Source: a virus. Taken from it: DNA of 20,580 nt. Positions 13,070 to 20,580 of this stretch are shown here, in pieces. The stretch lies in the IMG/VR virus record IMGVR_UViG_3300022858_001568, positions 1 to 20,580 of that record, one strand, 5' to 3'. The first letter of the stretch is position 1, and every line of letters begins with the position of its first letter. The notes under the pieces were generated by a model. The model worked only from the letters and a program-made list of their open reading frames with translations. It searched no databases and was not told the DNA's origin. Made by a program: the position numbers and the translations under genes.

Positions 13070-14632
13070 ATGGCTGTTACTTGGAACCCATTAGATAAAT
13101 CAAATTATTTTACCCTTACAAATGGGGATCTGACTGCTGCCAATACGCTTGGAAATAGCCATGTTAGTCTACGGGCTACTGACTCTAAATTAAGTGGTAA
13201 ATGGTATTGGGAAATCCACATAGACAATTCACCTTCTGATGTACAATTCATAGGAATAGGTACATCGAGTGCTGTTCTCAATAATAGACTGGGATGGGAT
13301 ACGAATAGCTACTGTTATCTTTCTGATGGTAGAAAAGATTATAACAACGATTTGTTAAGTTATGGGGATTCTTTTGTCGAAGATGATATTATAGGAATTG
13401 CACTTGATTTAGATAACGGGAAACTTTATTTTTCTTTAAATGGAGTGTGGCAAAATTCAGGTGATCCTGTTGCTGGTACTGGCTTTGCTTATGATGGTAT
13501 TTCAGGTACCTTTTTTCCGATGGTGTCTGTATATTATAAGAATGATAGTTTTACTGCTCGATTTTTCAATACTGATTGTACATATTCTTCACCAACAGGA
13601 TTTAGTTATTTTCCCGTTGTTCATGAATTGGAAATCACTGAAGCTTCTGGGCTATCTGACGTGATAACTCCTGACCTCCTTGTCGAGACATTAGCTGAAG
13701 CTGCTGGATTATCTGGCGTGATAACTCCTGACCTCCTTGTCGAGACATTAGCTGAAGCTGCTGGATTATCTGGCGTGATAACTCCTGACCTCCTTGTCTT
13801 AGAGATAATCAACGCAATAGGTCTCAGCGATACATTGAGTGTAGAAGCATCATTGTCTATATTATTGGCTGAGACTATCGGATTATCTGATTCAGTGATT
13901 CCTGACCTCTTTGTCGAGATATTAGCAGAAACTGCCGGTCTGAATGATACCGTCGATAGAGACTATTATTTTTATAAGACAATTGCAGAAGCTGTTGGAC
14001 TAAATGATGTGATAGGTGTTCAGGCTGATTGGTTGATGACACTCCTTGAATCTGCTGGATTAGCCGACGTGATAGCCTCTTTTAATTGGACGCAATGGCT
14101 TTTACAAAATGAATATAAAGCAACCAAACGATATTACCTGACTTTGACTGGTGAAGATGATGATACGACTGACATTGTGATTCCAATGAAATCATTTCAA
14201 GGCAGACTTAGAGATGGCGATCCTACATATCTGTCTTGTGTGATTCCAGGAGCAGAATATGCAGCGCAAATAAATGCCCGGTCAAACGGTGATTTGATAG
14301 TTGAAATGGCTTATTTGATTGATGGTGTCGAACAATATAAAGAACAACTCGTGATAGTTGATTTGGAAACTATTAGGGTTGATGAAGGAGCTAAAAATCA
14401 ATCGATTACATTATCAGGACATAGAACAGAAAGTTTTGTAACCAAAGAAGTGATCTTAGATGGGGCATCATATTATTACATAAGTGGTGGAAAATATCAT
14501 TACAGGCTTGCGAAAGTTGATATGTATTTAAAACCGGGGGATACGGTTGAGGTCAATGGCGATTCATTCACCGTTGATGTAGTAACTTATTTTGTCAGTG
14601 TTAAAAGGCAGCAAATGGAAATCTCAGAATAA
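13070..14632 (+). CDS. Distal tail protein: SPRY-like domain, eight degenerate repeats, C-terminal tail domain
   Basis: 520 residues, with AAGGA at 13059-13063. Residues about 1-183 are a SPRY/B30.2-like beta-sandwich: GKWYWEIHID, IGIGTSS, IIGIALDLDNGKLYFSLNG and a late FFPMVSVYY. SPRY domains bind proteins or other ligands and are uncommon in phage tails. From residue 191 come eight units of 19-20 residues with core E-A-x-G-L-S-D-V-I; the first three are nearly identical in DNA too. Residues about 341-520 form a further domain (LLQNEYKATKRYYLTLTG, IPMKSFQGRLRDGDPTY) that resembles distal tail/baseplate parts. The protein is likely a tail-tip or receptor-recognition component with a repeat spacer. 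It ends with TAATG overlap into the next gene. Confidence 0.65.
   Translation: MAVTWNPLDKSNYFTLTNGDLTAANTLGNSHVSLRATDSKLSGKWYWEIHIDNSPSDVQFIGIGTSSAVLNNRLGWDTNSYCYLSDGRKDYNNDLLSYGDSFVEDDIIGIALDLDNGKLYFSLNGVWQNSGDPVAGTGFAYDGISGTFFPMVSVYYKNDSFTARFFNTDCTYSSPTGFSYFPVVHELEITEASGLSDVITPDLLVETLAEAAGLSGVITPDLLVETLAEAAGLSGVITPDLLVLEIINAIGLSDTLSVEASLSILLAETIGLSDSVIPDLFVEILAETAGLNDTVDRDYYFYKTIAEAVGLNDVIGVQADWLMTLLESAGLADVIASFNWTQWLLQNEYKATKRYYLTLTGEDDDTTDIVIPMKSFQGRLRDGDPTYLSCVIPGAEYAAQINARSNGDLIVEMAYLIDGVEQYKEQLVIVDLETIRVDEGAKNQSITLSGHRTESFVTKEVILDGASYYYISGGKYHYRLAKVDMYLKPGDTVEVNGDSFTVDVVTYFVSVKRQQMEISE
13640..13798 (+). repeat. Tandem 57-bp repeat within the SPRY tail gene
   Basis: Units lie at 13640-13696, 13697-13753 and 13754-13798 (the third matches for 45 bases, then diverges). 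Units 2 and 3 are identical over the shared part, and unit 1 differs at a few positions. Each encodes 19 residues of the form E-A-A-G-L-S-G-V-I-T-P-D-L-L-V-E-T-L-A. Five more units, diverged in DNA but visible in protein, continue to about 14090. Near identity of the first three marks recent expansion. Confidence 0.88.
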
Positions 14633-16026
14633 TGGGCAAGGGAATAATCATATCAGGTGGTACAGACGGTCAATACAACGTTCAGTTGACGCTGAAAAGA
14701 GATGAAATCACTGCCCAGATTGCCAATGCTAATGCTCAAATAACTGTAGTGGAAGCAAGCATAGCAAAGACTGAGGGTGAGATAACAGACATCAATGCAG
14801 AGATTGTAATCCTTACGAATGAGATGAATCTCCTGGGACCGGGTGCTGCGAAAGACGCTAAATATCAAGAGATCATAGATAAACAAGACGAATTAGGGAC
14901 TAAAACCCTTTTAAGGAATATATCGGAATTAAAGAAGACCTCATATCAGAAGAAAATAGATTATCTGAATGCTAACATGCCGGAAGATCCAACCGTCTCA
15001 GCTTGGTGCGGTGATTTAACAGAAGACTTATCTGGGAATGTAGGCACGATAGAGGTCCCCGGAGAGAGAGGGACTGTCTTGATCCAGCCGGGGCATGGTG
15101 GTAATGCGGCTTATACTCCTGCGAGAGACGGTCAGTTAGAGCCTGCGATAGCTGGGTTTCCTGCTGGAGTGTTTTATAATTTGGCTATGTTGCCCGGTTG
15201 GCAAAAGTGGATGCCGACTTATAGATTTGGTACAATGTCTAATTTAGATAAAGATGCTGGCACCTGTAATATTACCTTAGAAGCAGCAGTCAGCAGTCAG
15301 CAGTCTCTTGATCTCAATCAGGGTACAACTCTGACAGGAGTTTCTATCGAGTATATGGACTGCAATGCAACTGCTTTTGAAGATGGTGATAGTGTTTTGA
15401 TAAGATTCACTGATCAGGACTGGAGCAATCCGGTAGTCATCGGCTTTAAAATAAATCCTGCAACATGCTGTGGTGAGCTTAGCTGGGATGAGGATACGAG
15501 TGCCACGACTATATTGCGATACAACTCTGGGACAGTAGCAATACTCGATGAAAATCCATTAGGAGGACCATATAATTGGGAAGTAAGCGGAACAGGATGG
15601 ACGCTTGATAATGCGCAGACAGAAGGTTTAGCGAATACTCTCCGTGCCGGTTCGACTGCCTGTGGTACAGCAGTCATTACTGTCACTACTGAGTGTGGAG
15701 GTGAGATCATTGGTTATGTGGTATGTACTACAGGAAGTTGGTCTGCCTATAATACAATTTGTAGTAAGTGTACTCAAAATACTTTTTGTTTTTGTGAAAC
15801 AGAAGTTCATCCTTATAAATATAAAGGTATACTTAACTGTGTTTCGAATACTATCAGTTCTTGTGATTTTAATTGCACTGGAACTTGGTATTGGCTTTCT
15901 AATTGGACTCTCCCTTGTGATAGAGGACCAGTTGGTGCTGCTTGTGGTGAGTGCAGATGTTATGTAGCTGGACACGGCTGCCACTGGATTGTTGATATAC
16001 TTCAGAGATCGGATTGGGAGTGCTAA
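14632..16026 (+). CDS. Tail protein with N-terminal coiled coil and very cysteine-rich C-terminus
   Basis: 464 residues, ATG sharing its A with the upstream stop. Residues about 18-112 are strongly helical with coiled-coil spacing (QIANANAQITVVEASIAKTEG, cut here to its core). Residues 117-280 hold a beta-rich region with YRFGTMSNLDKDAG and TGVSIEYMDCNA, patterns I know from environmental phage tail proteins. Residues 285-370 look Ig-like (VSGTGWTLDNA, CGTAVITVTTECGG). From C377 to the last residue, C464, 13 cysteines fall in 88 residues, with CxxC, CFC, CGECRC and many W/Y. Such density suggests disulfide bonding outside the cell or metal binding. Likely a homotrimeric or oligomeric tail spike or tip, by inference from the coiled coil. 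Confidence 0.62.
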   Translation: MGKGIIISGGTDGQYNVQLTLKRDEITAQIANANAQITVVEASIAKTEGEITDINAEIVILTNEMNLLGPGAAKDAKYQEIIDKQDELGTKTLLRNISELKKTSYQKKIDYLNANMPEDPTVSAWCGDLTEDLSGNVGTIEVPGERGTVLIQPGHGGNAAYTPARDGQLEPAIAGFPAGVFYNLAMLPGWQKWMPTYRFGTMSNLDKDAGTCNITLEAAVSSQQSLDLNQGTTLTGVSIEYMDCNATAFEDGDSVLIRFTDQDWSNPVVIGFKINPATCCGELSWDEDTSATTILRYNSGTVAILDENPLGGPYNWEVSGTGWTLDNAQTEGLANTLRAGSTACGTAVITVTTECGGEIIGYVVCTTGSWSAYNTICSKCTQNTFCFCETEVHPYKYKGILNCVSNTISSCDFNCTGTWYWLSNWTLPCDRGPVGAACGECRCYVAGHGCHWIVDILQRSDWEC

Positions 16027-16382
16027 TGAATATAGAAAAGTTTGAAAAAGATATGATGGTCTTTTCGTTTAGACAACACCAGGACGTCCTTACTTACCTA
16101 AGCCATCTTGAGGCTTCTGGTTGGACGATCGAGGATGCAGAGAACTGGATAGAAGGAGAAAAGAAGCGGCTCACCTTGGGAGAGAAGAATATACCTTCAC
16201 CAGTCTTTCTTTGTCCTCTTTGTTCGAGTCCGATGCAGCTTCTTCAGGTGAATGTGGATAATGCTACCAAAACTGATGATGATTCGAAGAGTGTTTGGCT
16301 ATGTTCAAACAAGGAATGTTTGGATACAATATATAATAACGAGACTATTCAAGACATAATGAAAGAATTAACAAAGAAATAG
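16026..16382 (+). CDS. Small zinc-ribbon protein
   Basis: 118 residues from ATG 16026, in TAATG overlap with the previous stop and preceded by GGGAG (16017-16021). An in-frame TTG at 16014 upstream is rejected because the ribosome binding site lies after it. The first 55 residues are helical and charged. CPLC at 63-66 and C93/C98 in CSNKEC form a CxxC...Cx4C pattern consistent with a zinc ribbon, separated by 26 residues. Family unknown. Zinc ribbons of this size bind nucleic acid or stabilise protein contacts. In this operon it may be a tail accessory or a regulator. Confidence 0.68.
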   Translation: MNIEKFEKDMMVFSFRQHQDVLTYLSHLEASGWTIEDAENWIEGEKKRLTLGEKNIPSPVFLCPLCSSPMQLLQVNVDNATKTDDDSKSVWLCSNKECLDTIYNNETIQDIMKELTKK

Positions 16383-16395
16383 GAAAGGAGAAGTC

Positions 16396-16548
16396 ATGTT
16401 GGAAAAAGAAATAGTGGAAAAGATAGAGTCCGTCGAGGTATTTGACTCAGAGTCATTAAAGACATGCTTCAGCGTCATAGATAAGGCGTACGAAGAAAAG
16501 ATCGCTCTCGGTCAATTAAGAGCATATCTTGAGCAGTATTCAGAATAA
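16396..16548 (+). CDS. 50-residue helical protein
   Basis: ATG 16396 follows AGGAAAGGAG (16381-16390) at 5-base spacing, one of the clearer ribosome binding sites in the window. The frame reads 50 codons to TAA 16546-16548. The product is acidic and helical (EKEIVEKIESVE, EEKIALGQLRAYLEQYSE), with one cysteine and no membrane segment. It fills the space between the zinc-ribbon gene and the next structural gene. I do not recognise a family. The ribosome binding site and tight fit make it a likely gene. Confidence 0.62.
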   Translation: MLEKEIVEKIESVEVFDSESLKTCFSVIDKAYEEKIALGQLRAYLEQYSE

Positions 16549-16575
16549 CCTTAATTCAGAGGAGGGTCGAAAAAA

Positions 16576-16920
16576 ATGACTATCCAACATTTAATACAAA
16601 GAGCTCCAGCAAGATTTCTTGGATGGCATCATGAGGAGATCATAGAAGATGGAGACACAAGTGATCCTGTAGTAATACCTCCATTATTAGCTGGGCAGAG
16701 AATATCTGTCAGAACAATTGCTGGAACAAATGATGCGAAAGTTCAGAGCACGATTTCCAGCGATGCAAAAGTTATAGCAGGAACAGCGGTGTGGGAAGAT
16801 TGGTTACCCGGTGCTCAAATAGGGACAGTATCGGCAAATTTGGATGCGCCTGTTACGGCTTTAAGGGCAATTGTAGGGACTACGACTTCTGCAACAGTTC
16901 TATTTGAGATATTGATCTAA
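16576..16920 (+). CDS. Small beta-rich structural protein
   Basis: 114 residues, with GGAGGG at 16561-16566. No signal peptide. Sequence is beta-rich with GQRISVRTIAGTND, KVIAGTAVWEDWLPG and a final strand ATVLFEILI. It resembles, in type but not clearly in sequence, the small beta protein after the capsid gene. Likely a small tail/fibre-associated protein, by position directly before the signal-peptide fibre-like gene. No enzymatic motif. Confidence 0.58.
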   Translation: MTIQHLIQRAPARFLGWHHEEIIEDGDTSDPVVIPPLLAGQRISVRTIAGTNDAKVQSTISSDAKVIAGTAVWEDWLPGAQIGTVSANLDAPVTALRAIVGTTTSATVLFEILI

Positions 16921-16936
16921 GGAAAGGAGGTACAAA

Positions 16937-18955
16937 ATGATAAAACGATTTTTCTTGATGACATTTGCGATATGCCTCCTGTGGACCTCTGCTTTTGCAT
17001 GGAATGGTCCATGGAGTGTTGATGGTGTGCCATATATAAAGAAGGCAGCAGCTCCAACGGTGGCGGACTCAAGCTACGTCGTCCCATATATGTGGGTAGA
17101 TACAGCAAACGCTAAGTTTTATCTGCTCATTGACAATACTGCTGGAGCAGCAGTTTGGCAAGAGGTTAGTTATTCCGGTGGTATAATTGATACGCTTAAT
17201 CTTGATCAAAATGTTGAAACACTGGCTGCTACCAAGACTCTGGTTATTACTGACCTCGTCATTCAAAAACTTGATCCGGATGGCAGTGATAGAGACGTTG
17301 TGATGTCAGCTGAGGCTTCGAGCACGGATTTAGTGTTCTGGATTTACAATGCAGCTAATGGCGCAGGAGAAGACCTCACGGTTAAAGATGATGCTGCGGC
17401 TACTATCGTATCTCTTGGTCCTGGCATGGGAATGATGTTCTCTTGTGATGGAACAAGCTGGGTTGCTATTGGGGATGATGGGATCACTTATGACGCTGTG
17501 GCTGAATCGAATACCCTCGATAAGTTGATAATCGCCAATACTTCTGAACCTGCGATCATTATCTCAATGACTGGCATCACAGGTACAGACAATCAGGCAA
17601 TCGACATCATAGGCGGAGAAGCCCTTGATTCTGAAGAACACTGGACAGGGATTCGAGTTTTGCCAAGTGATCTTGATCCCGGTGCGGCTGATACCCGGAT
17701 CAGGGGAATTGCATCTAATCTCAGCGGAGTAGATGTGTCAAATGTCCCTGAAAGCATGGATGCATTGAGACTTGTTATGCCTGATGGTCGAACACTCACA
17801 GGTGCTGCAAGATCAGCTTGTGATGCTCTCTCCATACAGGACGGGGACATTGATCACTTCTTCGCCGTCCCTGCCACAGCAGCAACAATATTTACAGCGT
17901 ATGACATTAGTGTTGATGCAGGTTTATTGCACACAAATTCAGAGATTCATGCAATCGATGTCTCGGTTGCTGGAGGTGATCCTGATGGAGACGTTGCGGC
18001 TGTATCTACTGGCACTTATGTTGCACCAATTCATCAACATATTGGTGCATACTCTACGCCTGATCAGGCTACCCCAGACGCTTTTGCTGGGCACACCTCA
18101 GACGGTGGATCAACGTGGATAGATGGTATAGATGGACTGGAAATATTCGAGAAAAACGCTGATATTGTCTGGATCGGATCGGCAGCGGTGTTCTCAAATC
18201 TTGATGTGATTATGACCTCTAATGCAAGCAAGCAGATTGGTCTCACATGGGAATATTCCACTGGAGCTTCTACATGGTCATCCTTCGGAGTCGATGATGA
18301 TACCGATGGGTTTCAGCAGTCTGGTGTTATTAGTTGGACTGCGGCTAATTTGGTTGGATGGTCAAATTCAGGTGATCCTGGAGCTGGGGATTCAGACGCT
18401 GGTTACTGGATTAGAATAACGAGGACCTCTGGTCCTGACCCTGGAACACCTACGCCGACGACTATTCAGACCGGAGCTGTGGTGTTATATGAGTGGAATG
18501 AAGATGGCGATTTGGTCATTAAGAACATTGATATTGCTGAATATCGGATCTTTCCAGCAACTCTATCTGATGATACTGCAAGTGGGGACATTGACACGGT
18601 AACTTTTGGTGAAGATGTGGTATTCGGTGAAGTGTGTTATCCAGATGCCACAGATAACGAATGGAAGAAATCCCTTGGAACAAATGCAGCCGTTACTTAT
18701 CCAGGCATGGGAATTGCCCTTGAATCTAAAGGAAATGGTGAAGCAGGTAAGCTTCTTTTAAGAGGTAAAATCAGAGATGATTCAGCTTTTGCCGGGGAAA
18801 TGGGTGACATAGTATACCTCAGTGATGGAACGGCAGGAGATGTGCTTTATGCAGCTCCAGACACTTCAGGAGACATTGTTCAAATCCTTGGCTTCGTGAA
18901 TACCGACAATGTCTTTTATTTTAATCCTGACTATACATATGTAGAAGTTCCTTAA
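16937..18955 (+). CDS. Large signal-peptide protein with fibre-like domains
   Basis: 672 residues, with AAAGGAGG at 16922-16929. The N-terminus is a Sec signal peptide: MIKR, hydrophobic core 5-16, then TSAFA with probable cleavage after residue 21. The following segment (APTVADSS ... YMWVDTANAKFYLLIDNTAGAAVWQEV, shortened) matches a small domain seen at the start of many phage fibre proteins. The middle (about 400-510) contains WEYSTGASTWSSF and GYWIRITRTSGP, typical of receptor-binding or fibre beta domains. Residues 540-672 form another beta domain (GEVCYPDATDNEW, LLLRGKIRDDSAFAGEMGD, YLSDGTAGDVLYAAP) also common in phage adhesins. Fibre domains combined with a signal peptide are unusual. 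The product is either exported or the segment has another function. Confidence 0.62.
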   Translation: MIKRFFLMTFAICLLWTSAFAWNGPWSVDGVPYIKKAAAPTVADSSYVVPYMWVDTANAKFYLLIDNTAGAAVWQEVSYSGGIIDTLNLDQNVETLAATKTLVITDLVIQKLDPDGSDRDVVMSAEASSTDLVFWIYNAANGAGEDLTVKDDAAATIVSLGPGMGMMFSCDGTSWVAIGDDGITYDAVAESNTLDKLIIANTSEPAIIISMTGITGTDNQAIDIIGGEALDSEEHWTGIRVLPSDLDPGAADTRIRGIASNLSGVDVSNVPESMDALRLVMPDGRTLTGAARSACDALSIQDGDIDHFFAVPATAATIFTAYDISVDAGLLHTNSEIHAIDVSVAGGDPDGDVAAVSTGTYVAPIHQHIGAYSTPDQATPDAFAGHTSDGGSTWIDGIDGLEIFEKNADIVWIGSAAVFSNLDVIMTSNASKQIGLTWEYSTGASTWSSFGVDDDTDGFQQSGVISWTAANLVGWSNSGDPGAGDSDAGYWIRITRTSGPDPGTPTPTTIQTGAVVLYEWNEDGDLVIKNIDIAEYRIFPATLSDDTASGDIDTVTFGEDVVFGEVCYPDATDNEWKKSLGTNAAVTYPGMGIALESKGNGEAGKLLLRGKIRDDSAFAGEMGDIVYLSDGTAGDVLYAAPDTSGDIVQILGFVNTDNVFYFNPDYTYVEVP

Positions 18956-18965
18956 GGAGGATTTG

Positions 18966-19703
18966 ATGAGACGATCACTATTAGGATTATCCTTTCTCTT
19001 GTTTTTTCCTACCCTTGTCTTTGGTGCAGGAGCTATTGTTGGTGTAGATAATCCTGCAAAAGTTTGTGGAACAGTCTCAGCTAAAGTGTGTGGGGCTGCG
19101 GTTACTCCTGCCGCAAGTAGTTGTTCTTATGTCCATTGTAACGGCTTTGAGGCTCAGACCGATGATGACGATTGGACGACAGTGAGTGGCACCCCTGATT
19201 TTGACGATCTATCATGGGGAATGGAAGGCTTGGAGGGTTTAGAATTTCCTACTGGTAATAATGCAGTCGTATCTATTGCTGTAACCGCACGAGCAGAGAC
19301 ATGGATTACGTTCATGCTGCGGTTTAATGATAACAATGAATCTTTAGAAAACCTTGTGTTATTGTATAATGATTCCACGCTATTAGGAACCTTGTTGCAA
19401 GAACATGATGCTCTAATAAAGGTTCAGGCAGAGGGTGGGACTCTAACTGCTGGCGAGACAGTAGCTGCACATTCATCTATATTTTATCTCAAGTTACGGT
19501 TTAAGCAGGGTACGGGTGCAAATGCAGAGCTTGAGTTTTGGGCCTGTACGGACGGTCAGACATGGACGCAGAACCTTTCAAGTACTGATGGAACAAGTAC
19601 TGCTCAGGTGAATAAAATAGTTATTCAGAACACTCACGATAATGAGGTAATGTGGATTGATAATTTCATGGAGAATAGTGCAGATATCACGGATGCAAGA
19701 TAA
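18966..19703 (+). CDS. Signal-peptide protein with lectin-like (LamG-type) beta domain
   Basis: 245 residues from ATG 18966, set by AAGGAGG at 18954-18960. A TTG at 18963 is too close to that site. Signal peptide: MRR, hydrophobic core to about residue 18 and a small-residue end (VFGAG), cleavage near 20-21. The next 45 residues are Cys-rich, with AKVCG and AKVCGAAV as an imperfect pair, similar to the short KV-G-V linkers seen in phage proteins. The main part (about 60-245) is a LamG/ConA-like beta-sandwich: LSWGMEGLEGLEFP, AETWITFMLRFND, FYLKLRFKQG, ELEFWACTDGQTW and VNKIVIQNTHDNEVMWIDNF. Such domains bind carbohydrate or surface ligands. Domain assignment is by pattern only. Confidence 0.6.
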   Translation: MRRSLLGLSFLLFFPTLVFGAGAIVGVDNPAKVCGTVSAKVCGAAVTPAASSCSYVHCNGFEAQTDDDDWTTVSGTPDFDDLSWGMEGLEGLEFPTGNNAVVSIAVTARAETWITFMLRFNDNNESLENLVLLYNDSTLLGTLLQEHDALIKVQAEGGTLTAGETVAAHSSIFYLKLRFKQGTGANAELEFWACTDGQTWTQNLSSTDGTSTAQVNKIVIQNTHDNEVMWIDNFMENSADITDAR

Positions 19704-19724
19704 CAGCCTGAAAGGAAGATAATC

Positions 19725-20066
19725 ATGAATCAAATTTCAGTATTCAGAGGCGATGATAAGACATTTAACTTCACATTCAAAGACGGTGATGGAGCTGCCA
19801 TTGATATAACTGACTGGACAATATATTTCACTGCCAAAGAGAATGTTAATGATACAGATGACGAGGCTAAAATTAAAAAGGATGTAACAGTGCATACGGC
19901 TCCGGAGGGCGGCATCTCAAATTTTTCGCTTTCCCATATTGACACTGATCTGGACCCTAAAGAGTATTATTATGATTTTCAGATAAAAAAAGATGATGGA
20001 ATCATACGAACCCTCATAAAGGGTGGATTTCTTATCCATACTGATATCACAAGGAGAATTACCTAA
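19725..20066 (+). CDS. BppU-N-like small baseplate/fibre-base protein
   Basis: 113 residues, with AAAGGAAG at 19711-19718. The pattern FRGDDKTFNFTFKDGDGAAIDITDWTIYFTAKEN (shortened to its core: GDDKTFNF, DGAAIDITDW, FTAKE) and GISNFSLSHIDTDL, YYYDFQIKK, LIKGGFLIHTDITR fits the BppU N-terminal domain family. That family forms Ig-like domains at baseplate or fibre bases of siphoviruses. No signal peptide. It ends in TAATG overlap with the fibre gene, suggesting stoichiometric production of the two. Confidence 0.7.
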   Translation: MNQISVFRGDDKTFNFTFKDGDGAAIDITDWTIYFTAKENVNDTDDEAKIKKDVTVHTAPEGGISNFSLSHIDTDLDPKEYYYDFQIKKDDGIIRTLIKGGFLIHTDITRRIT

Positions 20067-20440
20067 TGTCTGACATCACTCTCAGTGTAGTCATTGATGA
20101 TGGTCCTGACATCAATATAATCTTGGACGAGGATCATAGCGACATCAATGTGACCATCGGTGATACTCAGGCTGTCATGGTCACAATACAAGGTGGGATC
20201 AAGATTCACAATACATTGCCTGACTTACAAGGTGGAGCTGCGGATGAGTATTATCATCTTCTTGAAGCGGAATATACCGAGTTAACCGAATGGTTGAATA
20301 ATGTTGTGCTGGGATCTAATGGAGTAACAACTATTCCACAGTTGGTCTTGATTCCTTCTGCAGCTGCTCTTGAAGCGATTGAGGGGGGAATGTTTTATAA
20401 TAACGCAGACAAGTCTGTTTATGTCTGCACAGATATTTAG
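20066..20440 (+). CDS. Tail fibre-type protein with YHL motif
   Basis: 124 residues, ATG overlapping the upstream stop (TAATG), with AAGGAG at 20051-20056. The front half is an acidic, valine/isoleucine-rich strand region (ITLSVVIDDGPDINIILDED). HNTLPDLQGGAADEYYHL resembles the HxxLxxLQGG...YHL motif found in many phage tail fibres, and EGGMFYNNADKSVYVCTDI resembles a short C-terminal fibre motif. The protein is far shorter than a full fibre, so it is either a complete small adhesin or the first part of a fibre assembled from several polypeptides. The stop is genuine in this sequence. Confidence 0.66.
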   Translation: MSDITLSVVIDDGPDINIILDEDHSDINVTIGDTQAVMVTIQGGIKIHNTLPDLQGGAADEYYHLLEAEYTELTEWLNNVVLGSNGVTTIPQLVLIPSAAALEAIEGGMFYNNADKSVYVCTDI

Positions 20441-20451
20441 GGGGGAAAAAT

Positions 20452-20580
20452 ATGATAGATTTTAATAGTTTTTGTTATAATTGTCCGTGGCGTGCAAGTC
20501 GTCCAAATGGTTCCTGTAGTTTTGAAGATCATTGTTCCGTAAGCGGAATGCCATGTAAAGAAGATACTTGCGCTGTGTTT
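20452..20580 (+). CDS. Cysteine-rich protein, N-terminal part (3' end outside window)
   Basis: ATG 20452 follows GGGGGG (20440-20445). The frame remains open to the window end, 43 codons. Visible residues include FCYNCPW, GSCSFEDHCSV, GMPCKEDTC; six cysteines in 35 residues with one CxxC. Six or more closely spaced Cys in a small protein usually indicate metal binding or disulfides. Family not recognised. It resembles the Cys-rich end of the coiled-coil tail protein only in composition. Confidence 0.55.
   Translation, partial: MIDFNSFCYNCPWRASRPNGSCSFEDHCSVSGMPCKEDTCAVF

Noticed and set aside
13640-13798. CRISPR-like direct repeats
   Set aside because: The units are contiguous with no spacers and are in frame within a coding gene.
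14632-16026. Diversity-generating retroelement target (variable C-terminal repeat)
   Set aside because: No reverse transcriptase, accessory gene or template repeat matching the C-terminal coding region was seen in the window. One lying outside cannot be excluded.

Overview
The window is part of the structural (late) module of a tailed phage or prophage. Every recognisable gene lies on the + strand, packed with overlaps or short gaps and strong AGGAGG-type ribosome binding sites. The order runs from major capsid protein through connector, neck, tail terminator, major tail protein, tail assembly chaperones and tape measure to distal tail and fibre genes. There is one tail-tube candidate and no sheath gene, which points to a long non-contractile (siphovirus-like) tail. 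Three proteins carry classical Sec signal peptides, which suggests a Gram-negative bacterial host. The host cannot be named from this sequence. No integrase, lysis, replication, tRNA or host gene is present, so prophage and free phage cannot be told apart.

Head region (1-5689): C-terminal part of an HK97-type major capsid protein; a signal-peptide protein with a beta-helix-like front half; a small beta-rich protein; a free-standing HNH/AP2 endonuclease gene with its own upstream RNA fold; a small acidic repeat protein; then head-tail connector, neck and tail terminator proteins. Tail region (5682-12527): a large two-domain glycosyltransferase inserted between tail terminator and major tail protein; the major tail protein; a tail chaperone pair with a plausible -1 frameshift site; the tape measure; and small tail proteins, including a 51-residue gene that is easily missed. 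Distal region (12517-20580): a SPRY-plus-repeat protein, a coiled-coil protein with a very cysteine-rich C-terminus, a zinc-ribbon protein, a 50-residue protein, two more signal-peptide proteins with fibre or lectin-like character, a BppU-like protein, a fibre fragment, and a cysteine-rich gene cut by the window end.

Together these genes build the head shell, the head-tail joint, the tail tube of measured length and an adsorption apparatus split into many short polypeptides. The least expected parts are the virion-operon glycosyltransferase, the three exported proteins, the structured RNA before the HNH gene, and the cysteine-rich and repeat-rich distal tail proteins.
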